Below the pieces are notes generated by a model that did no database searches, was not told the origin of the DNA, and saw only the letters and a list, made by a program, of their open reading frames with translations. From assembly GCA_028281005.1 (NCBI GenBank), contig JANQKS010000056.1, positions 34,263 to 98,262 on the forward strand: DNA of 64,000 nt. The letters are read 5' to 3'. A program made the translations under genes and the position numbers. Shown here in pieces: positions 15,976 through 26,299 of this stretch (position 1 is the stretch's first letter; every line of letters starts with the position of its first letter). Source of the DNA: Pseudomonadales bacterium. GTDB lineage: Bacteria; Pseudomonadota; Gammaproteobacteria; Pseudomonadales; Azotimanducaceae.

Positions 15976-18129
15976 ATGTCTAAAGAATGCCTCACAAATG
16001 CCGAAGAAATGACCGACAACGACAAGCCCACAACAGAACCAGTGTCTAACGCTGACGCCCCATCGCGCACTGCGCAAACACCACCCATCGCCGCGCGACG
16101 TACTCACCAGCACACACATCACAACATCAGCATCGAAGACCCGTACGCGTGGCTACGGGACCCCAACTATCCGCAAGTCGAAGACCCGGACATCCTGGCG
16201 TATCTGCACGCGGAGAACGATTACTTCGAACATTGCATGCAGCCTCTGCAGCCCCTGGTTGAAGAGCTGTTTGCTGAAATTAAGGGCCGCCAACCCGACG
16301 AAGACGCCGGCGTACCCTACCGTAAAGACGGCTATCGCTACCAATGGCGGTACGGCAAAGACGCACAATACCGTACCTGGTACCGCGCGCCGCTGGCGGA
16401 GCCGGACGCCTGGCAGGTGTTACTCGACGAAGTCCCCATGGCCACCGGTCATGAGTACTTTGCGCTGGGTTCCCTCAGCGTCAGCCCATGCGGCGAGAAA
16501 CTGGCCTACAGCATCGATACCGAAGGCGACGAGCGTTATACACTGCACGTCATCGATATCCGCAGCCGCGCCAGCCTTACCACCCCCATCTCCGACACCA
16601 TCGGCAGCGCCATCTGGGACGCGCACAGCGCGTCGTTTTTGTACACCGTGGTAAATGAACAGTGGCAGCCGCTGACCGTATACCAGCGTCGGCTGCAAAA
16701 CGAAACGTTGGATGACCCGCTGATTTTTGAAGAACAAGACAGCGGCTTTCGGGTCAGCGCCAGCTTGTGCCAATCCGAACAATATGTATGTATTAACACC
16801 GGCAGCCATACCACCAACGAAGTCTGGTTGTTACCGCGCGAAGATTTTAATGCGCCCGCCGTGCTGATGCGGGAACGGGAAACCAACGTCGAGTACCACG
16901 TCGATCATGGTAACGGCGAATTTATCATCCGCAGCAATCTGCGACACCGCAATTTTGATCTGCTGCGCGCCGCGCAAGACACCCCCCAAGCCGACCATTG
17001 GACCACCTTTGCAGAGGGTGATGAGCGTCATTACTTGACCGGGCACTTAGTGTTGGCCGGACACATCATTGTTGAAGAGCGGGTAGACGGTCTGGATCAG
17101 GTGCGGGTCATGGACCTGCATGGGCGGGATCACTATGTGGATTTTGCCGAAGCGGCCTACGACGTCAGCATCGGCCACAACGCAGAATTTGACACCAAAA
17201 CAGTGCGGCTAAGTTATACCTCCATGGTGACCCCGCAGACGGTATACGACTACGACCTGCAAGACCGCACGCTGACGACGCTGAAAGTTCGCGAGATACC
17301 AAGCGGTTACGATGCCAGCCAGTTCACCACCCAGCGATGCATGGCCAAAGCGCGGGACGGCGTGGCGGTACCCATTAGCCTGGTGTATCACAAGGGCACG
17401 CCATTTGACGGGACAGCGCCGCTGTATCTATACGGTTATGGCGCCTACGGATTGGGTTTAAGCCCAAGTTTTTCCCCGGCACGTATTTCGCTGCTGGAGC
17501 GCGGTTTTATCTTTGCGGTAGCCCATATTCGCGGCGGCGACGAACTCGGTTACCACTGGTACGAAGACGGTAAGCTGGACAAGCGCACCAACACGTTTAA
17601 CGACTTTGTTGACTGCGCACATTTTTTGATCAACGAAGGTTACACCAACGCCGGCCGCATCGTGATAGCCGGCGGCAGCGCGGGTGGTGAACTTATGGGC
17701 GCGGTGGTAAATCAGGCACCCGAGCTATGGGGTGCGGTAGCAGCCCACGTACCCTTTGTAGATGTGTTGAACACCATGTTAGACGCCAGCCTGCCGTTGA
17801 CCCCGCCGGAATGGCCTGAATGGGGGAATCCCATCGAAGATCCCGCGGCATTCGATATGATCCGCGCTTACTCACCGTATGACCAACTGCAACCTGGCCA
17901 CTATCCGCCAACGTTGGTCACCGCCGGGTTAAACGATCCGCGAGTCACCTACTGGGAACCCGCTAAATACGTCGCCAAATTGCGTGCCTGTAAACAGGAC
18001 AACAATCTGCTGTTGCTAAAAACCAATATGGGGGCGGGTCACGGCGGGCAATCCGGCCGTTTTGACGCGCTGCGGGAAGTCGCAGAAGAGTACGCGTTTT
18101 TTATCGACGCGATGCGTGCGAACGACTAA
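15976..18129 (+). CDS. ptrB: Oligopeptidase B (S9 family serine peptidase)
   Basis: A 717-residue cytoplasmic serine peptidase of the prolyl oligopeptidase family. The N-terminal beta-propeller (about 30-430) precedes the alpha/beta-hydrolase domain. The nucleophile is in GGSAGGELMG near 567, the Asp in LNDPRVTYWEP and the His in GAGHGG. The Glu in GGELMG and the DPYAWLRD start are typical of oligopeptidase B, which cuts short peptides after Arg or Lys. It is slightly longer than the E. coli enzyme because of an N-terminal extension; Met at 16009 is another possible start. Confidence 0.92.
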   Translation: MSKECLTNAEEMTDNDKPTTEPVSNADAPSRTAQTPPIAARRTHQHTHHNISIEDPYAWLRDPNYPQVEDPDILAYLHAENDYFEHCMQPLQPLVEELFAEIKGRQPDEDAGVPYRKDGYRYQWRYGKDAQYRTWYRAPLAEPDAWQVLLDEVPMATGHEYFALGSLSVSPCGEKLAYSIDTEGDERYTLHVIDIRSRASLTTPISDTIGSAIWDAHSASFLYTVVNEQWQPLTVYQRRLQNETLDDPLIFEEQDSGFRVSASLCQSEQYVCINTGSHTTNEVWLLPREDFNAPAVLMRERETNVEYHVDHGNGEFIIRSNLRHRNFDLLRAAQDTPQADHWTTFAEGDERHYLTGHLVLAGHIIVEERVDGLDQVRVMDLHGRDHYVDFAEAAYDVSIGHNAEFDTKTVRLSYTSMVTPQTVYDYDLQDRTLTTLKVREIPSGYDASQFTTQRCMAKARDGVAVPISLVYHKGTPFDGTAPLYLYGYGAYGLGLSPSFSPARISLLERGFIFAVAHIRGGDELGYHWYEDGKLDKRTNTFNDFVDCAHFLINEGYTNAGRIVIAGGSAGGELMGAVVNQAPELWGAVAAHVPFVDVLNTMLDASLPLTPPEWPEWGNPIEDPAAFDMIRAYSPYDQLQPGHYPPTLVTAGLNDPRVTYWEPAKYVAKLRACKQDNNLLLLKTNMGAGHGGQSGRFDALREVAEEYAFFIDAMRAND

Positions 18130-18133
18130 AACG

Positions 18134-18373
18134 TTAACCGTTGGCGGCGCGCTTGGCTTTTTCTTCGTTGGCTTGCTTCAAGCGTTTGCGGATGATGTTT
18201 TGCACCACATTCACCGTAGTCCAGTCATGGAGCATCTCACGGCCACAACCTTCACAGTTGACGTGAGTCTCTTCCATCACACGATTAAGCAATTCACTGT
18301 AGGGTAAGCGGGAGATGTGCTTGCAACTGGAACATTCCAGCCCTACCGCGGGGTCTATGCCAACGTAATCCAT
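18134..18373 (-). CDS. Small zinc-ribbon protein
   Basis: A 79-residue protein with two CxxC pairs, CSSC and CEGC, 22 residues apart, predicted to hold one zinc. The C-terminal half is a charged helix (IIRKRLKQANEEKAKRAANG). Such ribbons bind nucleic acid or proteins, but the partner is unknown. It converges with ptrB, stops 4 bp apart, and stands alone. Confidence 0.65.
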   Translation of the reverse strand: MDYVGIDPAVGLECSSCKHISRLPYSELLNRVMEETHVNCEGCGREMLHDWTTVNVVQNIIRKRLKQANEEKAKRAANG

Positions 18374-18482
18374 GGCACCGGTTTTCCTTAGTCTCGATCC
18401 TTCGAGCCTGTATTCTAAATAAGGCAGTAGCCGCTCGTGTGGATGGGTGTGTTAAAGCGTGACGCCGCTCACACCGACTGTG

Positions 18483-19703
18483 TCAAATACCTTTTAATCC
18501 GACCCGCAGCTCCTCGCGAAATTCCGGGGCCGCAATGTCGATGAGCGCCTCGGCGCGGGCTTGGTTGGGGAGATGTTTGATGTCAGCCACCCCGTACTCA
18601 GTCACCACAATGTCCACATCGGTACGCAACGCCGTCACCAGTTCCACCTTTTGCACGATGCGCGAGACGCTGCCGCCGCGGGCGGTGGCGTTCATCGCAA
18701 CGATGGAGCGGCCGCCTTTGGAGGCTTTGGCGGCACGCATAAAGTCCACTGAGCCTCCCGTTCCGGAAATCTGCCGGCCACCGGCAAACTCCGCGTTGAT
18801 CTGTCCATATAAATCAATCTCCACCGCGGAGTTTATCGACACAAAGTTATCCAGCTGGCGGATGGCGTCGACCTCATGGGTATGATCCGCGCCGCGCAAC
18901 ACCACTTCCGGGGTATGCGCCAACCAATCCAATAGCGCTGCGCTACCCAGCGCCATCCCCGTGATGTGTTGCCCGCAATCGATGGCTTTGCGGCTGCCAT
19001 TGATATTGCCCGCTTGGATCAACGCCATGCCGCCGTCGTCGATCAAACCGCCATGCATCCCCAGATCGTTGCGTTCGCCCAATTGCATGAGAATGGCGGC
19101 GGGAATGGCGCCGATGCCGGTTTGTAAACAGTCGCCATCGCGGATGAGACTCGCTACATGCGCACCAATCTGTTGCGCAGCGTTATCAATGGAGGGGGCG
19201 GGCATTTCCACCAGCGGGCGTTCGGACTCAACCAATACATCAATACGCGAGCGCTCGATGCGGGAACTGCCCGCCGGTGCAACCACCGCATGGTTCAACT
19301 CCGCCAGCACCACTTTGGCCGACTCTAGCACAGCGCCGACAAAATCGACGTTCGGACCAAGCCGCAGCTCACCGTTGCTGTCCAGCGCCACCTGCAGCAC
19401 CGCCACATCAGTCTGCTCCCGCAGATAGTCGTACACCCACCGCATCTGCATCGGCAAGAAGTGCAAGCGCGCCGGGGCTGCTTCGCGTAATGCCGGGGTC
19501 ATAAAAAAGGTGGTCAGTTCGGCGCTGTCATTAAACTTTGTAAAATCGACATTGTTGTAACCGCCGATGGGAAATTGCATAAAGTGCAGCTGCGGCGGCA
19601 GGTCAGCCTGGGCAAGCTGCTGCAACAGTGTGGTGGGTTCATTGCTGCTGCCGGCAACAAAGATGTGCTGGCCGGATTGCAGGTGGCGGGTAAGTTCAGA
19701 CAT
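18483..19703 (-). CDS. Acetyl-CoA hydrolase/transferase family protein
   Basis: A 406-residue protein of the class I CoA-transferase group related to 4-hydroxybutyrate CoA-transferase and acetyl-CoA hydrolase. The catalytic Glu is expected in SINSAVEIDLYGQINAE. CoA-site features are GIGAIPAAILMQLG and GGRQISGTGGSVDFMRAA, and EYGVADIKHLPNQARAEALI near the end is a family hallmark. It is about 25 residues shorter than typical members but complete. It overlaps the preceding membrane-protein gene by 8 bp, so the two form an operon. The acyl donor is unknown. Confidence 0.88.
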   Translation of the reverse strand: MSELTRHLQSGQHIFVAGSSNEPTTLLQQLAQADLPPQLHFMQFPIGGYNNVDFTKFNDSAELTTFFMTPALREAAPARLHFLPMQMRWVYDYLREQTDVAVLQVALDSNGELRLGPNVDFVGAVLESAKVVLAELNHAVVAPAGSSRIERSRIDVLVESERPLVEMPAPSIDNAAQQIGAHVASLIRDGDCLQTGIGAIPAAILMQLGERNDLGMHGGLIDDGGMALIQAGNINGSRKAIDCGQHITGMALGSAALLDWLAHTPEVVLRGADHTHEVDAIRQLDNFVSINSAVEIDLYGQINAEFAGGRQISGTGGSVDFMRAAKASKGGRSIVAMNATARGGSVSRIVQKVELVTALRTDVDIVVTEYGVADIKHLPNQARAEALIDIAAPEFREELRVGLKGI

Positions 19704-20067
19704 TATTTTGTGCTCTATAAATCAGAAAACGCAGGTACCCGTAGGCGCCCACATAGAAAGCCGGTGGAAACCACACCGGCCACAAACTCAACAAAGTGTT
19801 GTCCCCTAACGGCAAATCCCAGTAGCCATGACGCACCCACAAAAAGCCAAGCATCAGCAACACCCCGCTGGTGAACGCCATCATGACCCCTTGGCGCGGT
19901 GAGAAGATCACCGCCACCACACCACCGGCAAGCCCGCCGAGCCATACCGGCGCTACCAACCCCAGCAACGTGGCGGGCATTTTCACCATCACCGCCAGCA
20001 CGTACCAGATCAACAGCGCCACCCCCATACAGATGATGGTGCGCAAGGCGGACAAAACTGCCTGCAT
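19696..20067 (-). CDS. Four-helix membrane protein of unknown function
   Basis: A 123-residue protein with four hydrophobic segments (IICMGVALLIWYVLAVMV, LLGLVAPVWLGGLAGGVVAVI, GVMMAFTSGVLLMLGFLWV, LLSLWPVWFPPAFYVGAYGYL). I start at MQAVLS, which has GAGAGGG upstream. It ends inside the start of the CoA-transferase gene. No domain is recognised. Confidence 0.65.
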   Translation of the reverse strand: MQAVLSALRTIICMGVALLIWYVLAVMVKMPATLLGLVAPVWLGGLAGGVVAVIFSPRQGVMMAFTSGVLLMLGFLWVRHGYWDLPLGDNTLLSLWPVWFPPAFYVGAYGYLRFLIYRAQNNV

Positions 20068-20129
20068 GAACCCTCTCGTTACACACGTAAAGAGGGGCAT
20101 GATAAATCAAAATCTGCTGTAATCCCTGT

Positions 20130-23100
20130 ATGCCTACCCAGTCCGCCGCTACCCGCCTACCCTTTCACGCCTTCCACGATTCCGTGAAACAGTGGTTTGC
20201 GGACCATTATCCAGCCCCCACCGAAGTCCAGCTTGCCAGCTGGCCGGTGATTGCCGCCGGTGAACACGCGCTCATCACCGCACCCACCGGCAGCGGCAAA
20301 ACTTTGACCGCGTTTTTGTGGTCGTTGAGTCAATTTGCCAACGGCGCCTACCCACCGGGACGCACCAAGGTGTTGTACATCTCCCCTTTAAAGGCGCTAA
20401 ACAACGACATTCAACGCAACCTCCTGCAGCCGCTGCAAGAGTTGGAGACACAATACAACTACCCGCAACTGCGGGTGTTGACCCGCTCGGGCGACACCAG
20501 CCAGACCGATCGCCAACGTATGTTGCGCCAGCCGCCGGACATTCTCATCACTACCCCGGAAAGCCTGGGATTGATGCTCACCACACGCAATGGCCGACAA
20601 GCTTTGTCATCGGTGGAAACATTAATCCTCGATGAAATTCACTCTGTGGTAGACAACCGGCGCGGTGTACAGCTGATGGCCAACGTCGAGCGTTTGACGG
20701 ATCTCAGCGGCGAATTCCAACGCATTGCGCTGTCCGCCACGGTGCATCCGCTGGACCAGGTAGCGGCCTACGTCGGCGGCTACACCAAGCCCGGCCATCC
20801 CCGCCCGGTCCAGATCATCAATACACCCGGCGACAAGCAACTGGATTTTAAGGTGCGCCTGCCGCTGGCGGTGCGCAACGCTGCGGATAATGGCCAAAAA
20901 GTGTGGGACCCGCTCAGCGACACCTTCCGCGAGGTCATCGACGGCAACCAAGCCACGTTGTTTTTTACCAACAGCCGCCGTCTGGCAGAGAAGATTACGC
21001 TCAAAATCAACGAAAAAGAGCACGAACCGTTGGCCTACGCCCACCACGGCTCGCTTGCGCGGGACATCCGCACAGAGGTGGAAAAACGCCTCAAGCAAGG
21101 TGAGTTGAAAGCCATCGTGGCCACCAATTCACTGGAAATGGGCATCGATGTTGGCCACTTGGATGAAGTGGTCATGGTGCAATCCCCGCCGTCCGTGGCG
21201 GCCACGCTGCAACGTATTGGTCGGGCCGGGCATCGCGTCGGGGAAACCAGCGTGGGTACGTTGTTTCCCACTCACGCGCACGACTTCCTCGAAGCAGCGG
21301 TGTTAACAGAAGCGGTGGCCGAACGCGACATCGAACCCCAACACTTAATGCGTTCACCGCTGGACGTGTTGGCGCAAATCATCGTGTCCATATGCGCCAC
21401 AGACGCTTGGGAAGTGGACGACGTTTTTGACTTAGTAACCCGCGCCACGCCTTATCGACACCTACAGCGCGAACAGTTCGATTTAGTCGTGGAGATGCTC
21501 AGCGGCCGTTATGCCGGTTCACGCATTCGCGAGCTAAAACCGCGGCTGGTGTACGACCGTATCCAACACACCATTAAAGCCACCCGCGGCGCATTGCTGG
21601 CTCTGTATAGCTCCGGAGGCACCATCCCCGACCGCGGCTACTACCAGATGCGCCATGTCGACAGCGGCGCAGCCTTGGGTGAGCTGGACGAAGAATTTGT
21701 TTGGGAAGCCACCGTAGGACAAACGTTTACCCTCGGTACCCAGCACTGGCAGATCCATCGCATCACCCATAACGATGTCATGGTGCGCCCCGCACCGATG
21801 GATACCTCCGCCCCGCCCTTTTGGCGCAGCGAATATTTCAACCGCTCCTTCCACTTCTCCAACCGCATTACCCAATACCTGGAATTGGCGGAAGAGGATC
21901 TGAGCAGTGGCCACGCAGAAGACATGGCGGATAAGCTGCAGCGCAATTGCGGCTTTGACGAGGTAGCCGCCGATGAGTTGGTCGACTACTTACAGCGCCA
22001 GCGCCAACACGTGGATGCGCCGCTACCCCACCGCCACCACCTGCTGTTGGAGTGGGTTAACGCCGGTCCCGCGGGTTATAAAGGTCCGGACAACCCGCAG
22101 CAGCTGGTGATCCACACCTTTTGGGGCGGACAACTGAATCAACCGTGGTCACTGGCGTTGCGCGCCGCGTGGCAACAGGCATATGAGCAGCCGGTGGAAA
22201 TACACGCCGACAACGACGCCATTGTGTTGCAAGTCAAACAGGAAGTTGACCCGCATCAGTTGTTGGCGCTGGTCACCGAACAAAACCTCACCACGCTGCT
22301 GCGTCAGAGCCTGGAGCAATCCGGATTTTTCGGCGCGCGCTTTCGTGAATGTGCCGGTCGTTCCCTACTGCTGACCAAACAGAAATTTAACCAACGCCTG
22401 CCTCTGTGGATGAGCCGCCTGCAGGCAAAAAAACTGATGACACAAACCAAGCAATTGGCGGACTTTCCGGTCTTGTTGGAAACCTGGCGGACTTGTCTGG
22501 ACGACGAATTTGATCTGCCTGCGCTCAGCCAGCGCTTGCAGGACATTCAAGACGGCACCATCAGCTGGACGCTGGTGCGCACCCAAACGCCCAGTCCGTT
22601 CGCCAAAAACCTCACCTTCGGCCAGGTCAGCCGCTACATGTATGCAGACGACACGCCGGAGGATGACACGCTAAGCGCACTGAGTACCGATCTCATCAGT
22701 CAGGCGCTACACAATGACGCGCTGCGGCCGCGCATTGAGCCTGGGGTCATCGCCGCCTTTGAAGCCAAACGGCAGCGCAGGGAACCGGGTTATGAACCAC
22801 AGAGCGAAGCAGACTGGCAGGAGTGGCTAAAAGAACGCATCCTCATTCCCACCGACGAATTGCCCGATACTTTTGTATTACCCGCTGATGGTTGCTGGAT
22901 CGATTTGCCGGACCGGCGTTGGGTCACTCACCGAGAGTTGCTTGCACATCTGTTCAACAGCGGCTGGATCCCCGGCGCACCGCCCGATGACGCGCCGGAA
23001 GTGGCTGACAGCCGCGACGCCACAACGCTGGCGCGAGAGTTTTTATCCTTTTACGGCCCCTGCAGCGAAGCACGTCTGGCCGCGCTGTTGCCGAACATAC

Positions 23101-24458
23101 CCGAAGATCTGCTGCTGGCTGACGAGGCTTTTATCAGCGGGCAACTGGTGGCCGACGATACAACACACTGCTGGTGTGATGCTGAAAACTTCGAGATCCT
23201 CATGCGCTTCCAGCGCGCCTCCCGGCGGGTGGTGCTGGAAGCCAAATCTGCCAGCGAACTACCGCTGTTCTGGGCCGCCTTACAGCGTCTCGGACAACTT
23301 GCCGATCACGCCGCGGACGACAGCGCTAAGCTGTTTGCCTTGGAGACCGTACGCGGATATCCCGCCGCGGTATCAACCTGGCTCTACGACCTGTTACCCG
23401 CACGCATCGGCTGGCCCAACAGCGACCTGTGGGAGGAGGCCATCCACAATTACGGCTTCGCCTGGCGCGGCGCTGGTAAAGAGCAGATGACGCTGGCTTA
23501 TCCAGAAGAGCTGGAGTTGGTCGCGCCGAATACCGGCGAGGATACCCAGCCGCCGGCGTTTGCCTCAGGTTTTGTCGACCCTCAGGCACGTTATACCTTC
23601 ACGCAGATTGCGGATGCTTGCGCTTTACCCGCAAGCGACCTCAACGATCAGTGGTGGCCGGCGGTTTGGGCCGGACAGCTGGCCAGCGATACCTTGGCCC
23701 CTTTAAAACAAGGCTTCGAACGCAAATACACGGTTGCGCAACCGGCCGCGGCGTTGTCGAGCAGACGCCGCTTGCGACGCCCGGCACTGGCCTGGCAGGG
23801 CAATTGGTGCCTACAACTCGACGCGCCCGCTGAAGATCCACTGACACGGCTGGAAGCCGACAAAGAAAGGGTACGCCTGTTACTCGACCGTTATGGGGTG
23901 GTCACCCGCGACATAGTGAACCGCGAGCATATGCCAACCTATGCCTCGGACAAACCGTGGCGCTGGCGGGATGCGTTTCGTGCATTACGTATAATGGAAC
24001 TGGCGGGAGAGGTTCTTACCGGTCACTTTTTCGAACAACTTGCCACACCGCAGTTTATCGCGCCGCGGGCTTTAAGCGCGCTACAAAACAACTTGCCGTC
24101 AGCCGAGTGTTTTTGGCTCAACGCCACCGACCCGGCATCCCCTTGTGGCCTCGGATTGGATTGGCCGCAATTACCCCAACGCCGCGCCAGCAACTATTTG
24201 GTGTTTTACCAAGGGCAACTGGCGATGGTGGTGGAAAACAACGGCAAGGATCTGCATTACCACGTGGAATGGGACGATGCGGCCCTTGACCAGATTAACG
24301 GTGTATTAACCCATCTGGTGGAACATCGCCGCCTGCATTTACAGGTGCAGAGCATCAATACACAGCCAGCCCGGACCAGCGTCTATCTAGGTGCGCTTGA
24401 GCGTTTGTTTACGCTGGCACGGGACCACAAAAACATTACCTTGGAACCCAGCTTTTAA
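20130..24458 (+). CDS. lhr: Large ATP-dependent helicase Lhr
   Basis: A 1442-residue superfamily 2 helicase. Motif I is APTGSGKT near residue 50, motif II LDEIHSVV near 166, motif III LSATV, and motif VI LQRIGRAGHR near 365. These are followed by winged-helix and Lhr-specific domains and by the long C-terminal region that distinguishes full-length Lhr (about 1500 residues in E. coli). Lhr unwinds RNA:DNA and branched structures in DNA repair. This copy is intact. The HDAC-like gene follows after 17 bp, probably in the same transcript. Confidence 0.93.
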   Translation: MPTQSAATRLPFHAFHDSVKQWFADHYPAPTEVQLASWPVIAAGEHALITAPTGSGKTLTAFLWSLSQFANGAYPPGRTKVLYISPLKALNNDIQRNLLQPLQELETQYNYPQLRVLTRSGDTSQTDRQRMLRQPPDILITTPESLGLMLTTRNGRQALSSVETLILDEIHSVVDNRRGVQLMANVERLTDLSGEFQRIALSATVHPLDQVAAYVGGYTKPGHPRPVQIINTPGDKQLDFKVRLPLAVRNAADNGQKVWDPLSDTFREVIDGNQATLFFTNSRRLAEKITLKINEKEHEPLAYAHHGSLARDIRTEVEKRLKQGELKAIVATNSLEMGIDVGHLDEVVMVQSPPSVAATLQRIGRAGHRVGETSVGTLFPTHAHDFLEAAVLTEAVAERDIEPQHLMRSPLDVLAQIIVSICATDAWEVDDVFDLVTRATPYRHLQREQFDLVVEMLSGRYAGSRIRELKPRLVYDRIQHTIKATRGALLALYSSGGTIPDRGYYQMRHVDSGAALGELDEEFVWEATVGQTFTLGTQHWQIHRITHNDVMVRPAPMDTSAPPFWRSEYFNRSFHFSNRITQYLELAEEDLSSGHAEDMADKLQRNCGFDEVAADELVDYLQRQRQHVDAPLPHRHHLLLEWVNAGPAGYKGPDNPQQLVIHTFWGGQLNQPWSLALRAAWQQAYEQPVEIHADNDAIVLQVKQEVDPHQLLALVTEQNLTTLLRQSLEQSGFFGARFRECAGRSLLLTKQKFNQRLPLWMSRLQAKKLMTQTKQLADFPVLLETWRTCLDDEFDLPALSQRLQDIQDGTISWTLVRTQTPSPFAKNLTFGQVSRYMYADDTPEDDTLSALSTDLISQALHNDALRPRIEPGVIAAFEAKRQRREPGYEPQSEADWQEWLKERILIPTDELPDTFVLPADGCWIDLPDRRWVTHRELLAHLFNSGWIPGAPPDDAPEVADSRDATTLAREFLSFYGPCSEARLAALLPNIPEDLLLADEAFISGQLVADDTTHCWCDAENFEILMRFQRASRRVVLEAKSASELPLFWAALQRLGQLADHAADDSAKLFALETVRGYPAAVSTWLYDLLPARIGWPNSDLWEEAIHNYGFAWRGAGKEQMTLAYPEELELVAPNTGEDTQPPAFASGFVDPQARYTFTQIADACALPASDLNDQWWPAVWAGQLASDTLAPLKQGFERKYTVAQPAAALSSRRRLRRPALAWQGNWCLQLDAPAEDPLTRLEADKERVRLLLDRYGVVTRDIVNREHMPTYASDKPWRWRDAFRALRIMELAGEVLTGHFFEQLATPQFIAPRALSALQNNLPSAECFWLNATDPASPCGLGLDWPQLPQRRASNYLVFYQGQLAMVVENNGKDLHYHVEWDDAALDQINGVLTHLVEHRRLHLQVQSINTQPARTSVYLGALERLFTLARDHKNITLEPSF

Positions 24459-24475
24459 GCCAGCGCCACAAAAAC

Positions 24476-25384
24476 ATGTTCATCTACACAGACCCACTTT
24501 GCCTGCAACACGACGTACCCCCTGGCCACCCCGAGCGCGCCGATCGCCTGCGCGCGCTGATTGCGTACTTTGAAGAAAGCGGAATCAGCCAAACCCACCC
24601 TCTCATCACGCCCCAGCCCGCCCCCGTAGACGCAATTCTGCGCGCTCACCCGCAAGTACACTTGGACTTCTTAGAGTCGCTGCAGAGCGACGACCTGGTG
24701 CCGGTAGATCCGGATACGTGGCTCGGACCTGATAGTTTAGCCGCGGCATTTGCCGCAGCCGGCGCGGTATGGGAAGGCGTCGAAGCCCTTCTTGCGGGTA
24801 AAACCAAGAGGGTCTTCTGCGCGGTGCGGCCACCGGGACATCACGCAGAACATGGTGCGGCCATGGGCTTCTGCTTGTTTAACAGCGTTGCTATCGGTGC
24901 TTTGCAAGCGCTCCGCCACGAACACATCGAACGTGTCGCGGTGCTGGATTTTGATGTCCACCACGGTAACGGCACCGTCGATATCTTCAAGGACAACCCC
25001 GACGTGTTGGTCTGTTCCAGCTTTCAACACCCCCACTATCCGAATCGCCTGTTCGACATTGAGCGGCCCAACATTGTCAACACCCCCTTACCTGCAGGCA
25101 CCGACGGCGCACACTTTCGACGCAACATTGAAGCGGATTGGTTACCGGCGTTGGAGCGGCATCAACCTCAATTGATCTTGGTCTCGGCTGGCTTTGACGC
25201 CCATCAGGCGGATCCATTGGCGAGTCTCAACCTGGTAGAAGAAGATTTCGCCTGGGTCACTCGGCTGATCGTGAACGAAGCGGAACGCCTGTGTGAGGGC
25301 CGCGTGTTGTCGACGTTAGAAGGCGGCTACGATTTGCAGGCGCTGGTGGCCAGCGTCGATGCCCACTTAACTGAGCTTGCCTAA
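24476..25384 (+). CDS. Histone deacetylase-family (class II / AcuC-like) deacetylase
   Basis: A 302-residue zinc deacetylase. Visible motifs are the active-site RPPGHHAEHG, the metal-binding DFDVHHGNGT and SAGFDAHQADPL, and the closing GGYDL. They match class II-type bacterial HDAC homologues such as acetylpolyamine amidohydrolases and AcuC relatives. Substrate could be acetyl-lysine or acetylpolyamine. It is downstream of lhr by 17 bp and ends near a hairpin. Confidence 0.88.
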   Translation: MFIYTDPLCLQHDVPPGHPERADRLRALIAYFEESGISQTHPLITPQPAPVDAILRAHPQVHLDFLESLQSDDLVPVDPDTWLGPDSLAAAFAAAGAVWEGVEALLAGKTKRVFCAVRPPGHHAEHGAAMGFCLFNSVAIGALQALRHEHIERVAVLDFDVHHGNGTVDIFKDNPDVLVCSSFQHPHYPNRLFDIERPNIVNTPLPAGTDGAHFRRNIEADWLPALERHQPQLILVSAGFDAHQADPLASLNLVEEDFAWVTRLIVNEAERLCEGRVLSTLEGGYDLQALVASVDAHLTELA

Positions 25385-25385
25385 A

Positions 25386-25408
25386 GGGTCTCTGCAATTC
25401 AGAGGCCC
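25386..25408. terminator. Hairpin between convergent genes
   Basis: GGGTCTCTG and CAGAGGCCC, with a CAATT loop, form a 9-bp stem containing one G-T pair. It lies between the stops of the deacetylase (25384) and enoyl-CoA hydratase (25430) genes. No T-run follows, so intrinsic termination is uncertain. Confidence 0.4.
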
Positions 25409-25429
25409 CACAACCGTTAACGCAAATTC

Positions 25430-26209
25430 TTAGTTGCCCTGAAACTGCGCGTCGCGTTTTTCCAAAAACGCTTGTACCCCTTCACTAAAATCTTTGGAGC
25501 TGCCGGCTTCATTCTGCAATTGTGCTTCTAGCTCCAATTGCTGCTCAAAAGAGTTTGACCAGGTTTGCCAATAGGCTTTGCGAATGAGTGCCAGTGAACG
25601 GGGCCCATTGGCCAGCTGATTCGCAATTTGCATGGCCCCTTCCAGCAAGGCGTCGTTGTCGTCGTAGAGACGATTCACAATGCCCCAATCATGGGCTTGT
25701 TCAGCACCCAAACGCTCTGCCAGCATCGACAGCTCCATCGCCCGACCCCAGCCAATCAAGCGGGGCAAGACAAAGGTAGAACCACCATCCGGAATGAGGC
25801 CAATGCGCGCAAACGCCTGCAGGAAATACGCCGCCTTGGAGGCACAGACTATATCCCCCATCATCGCAAAACTCATGCCGACCCCGGCAGCGGCACCATT
25901 TACCGCGGTCACCATCGGCATTTCCAGACCACGCAGCTCAAACATGATGGGATGATAGGCGTGGCGCAAGGCGGACCCGGCGCCTTTGCGGGTGTCGCGT
26001 TTGTCGTCTTGCAGGTTAGCACCGGCACAAAAACCTCGACCCTCGCCGGTCAGCAGTACACAACGCGCGCCATTGGCCGGGTCTTTAATCTGCCCGATGG
26101 CTTCGGCAAAGTCCTCCAACATTTGCGCACCGATGGCGTTCATGACTTCCGGGTGGCTAAACTTTAATACCGCCACACGGTCGACAAATTCCAGTTGCAT
26201 ACGTTGCAT
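25430..26209 (-). CDS. Enoyl-CoA hydratase/isomerase family protein
   Basis: A 259-residue crotonase-fold enzyme, started at MQRMQL because AAGGAG lies just upstream. The oxyanion-hole segments GRGFCAGANL and AVNGAAAGVGMSFAMMGDIV are intact. Of the two catalytic acids of true hydratases, the first site here is Ala or Phe-rich (YFLQAFARIGLIPDGG); the second, in the GGS loop, reads Asp. That pattern is frequent in PaaG-type isomerases, which use one acid, so isomerase activity is at least as likely as hydration. Confidence 0.85.
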   Translation of the reverse strand: MQRMQLEFVDRVAVLKFSHPEVMNAIGAQMLEDFAEAIGQIKDPANGARCVLLTGEGRGFCAGANLQDDKRDTRKGAGSALRHAYHPIMFELRGLEMPMVTAVNGAAAGVGMSFAMMGDIVCASKAAYFLQAFARIGLIPDGGSTFVLPRLIGWGRAMELSMLAERLGAEQAHDWGIVNRLYDDNDALLEGAMQIANQLANGPRSLALIRKAYWQTWSNSFEQQLELEAQLQNEAGSSKDFSEGVQAFLEKRDAQFQGN

Positions 26210-26299
26210 AAGCTGCTCCTTAAGCGTGAGAAAAAACAACCATAAGGGTAGCTTAAACTTGGGATGGATGCGCTATAGCGGGGCCGAGTGGCTACCTGC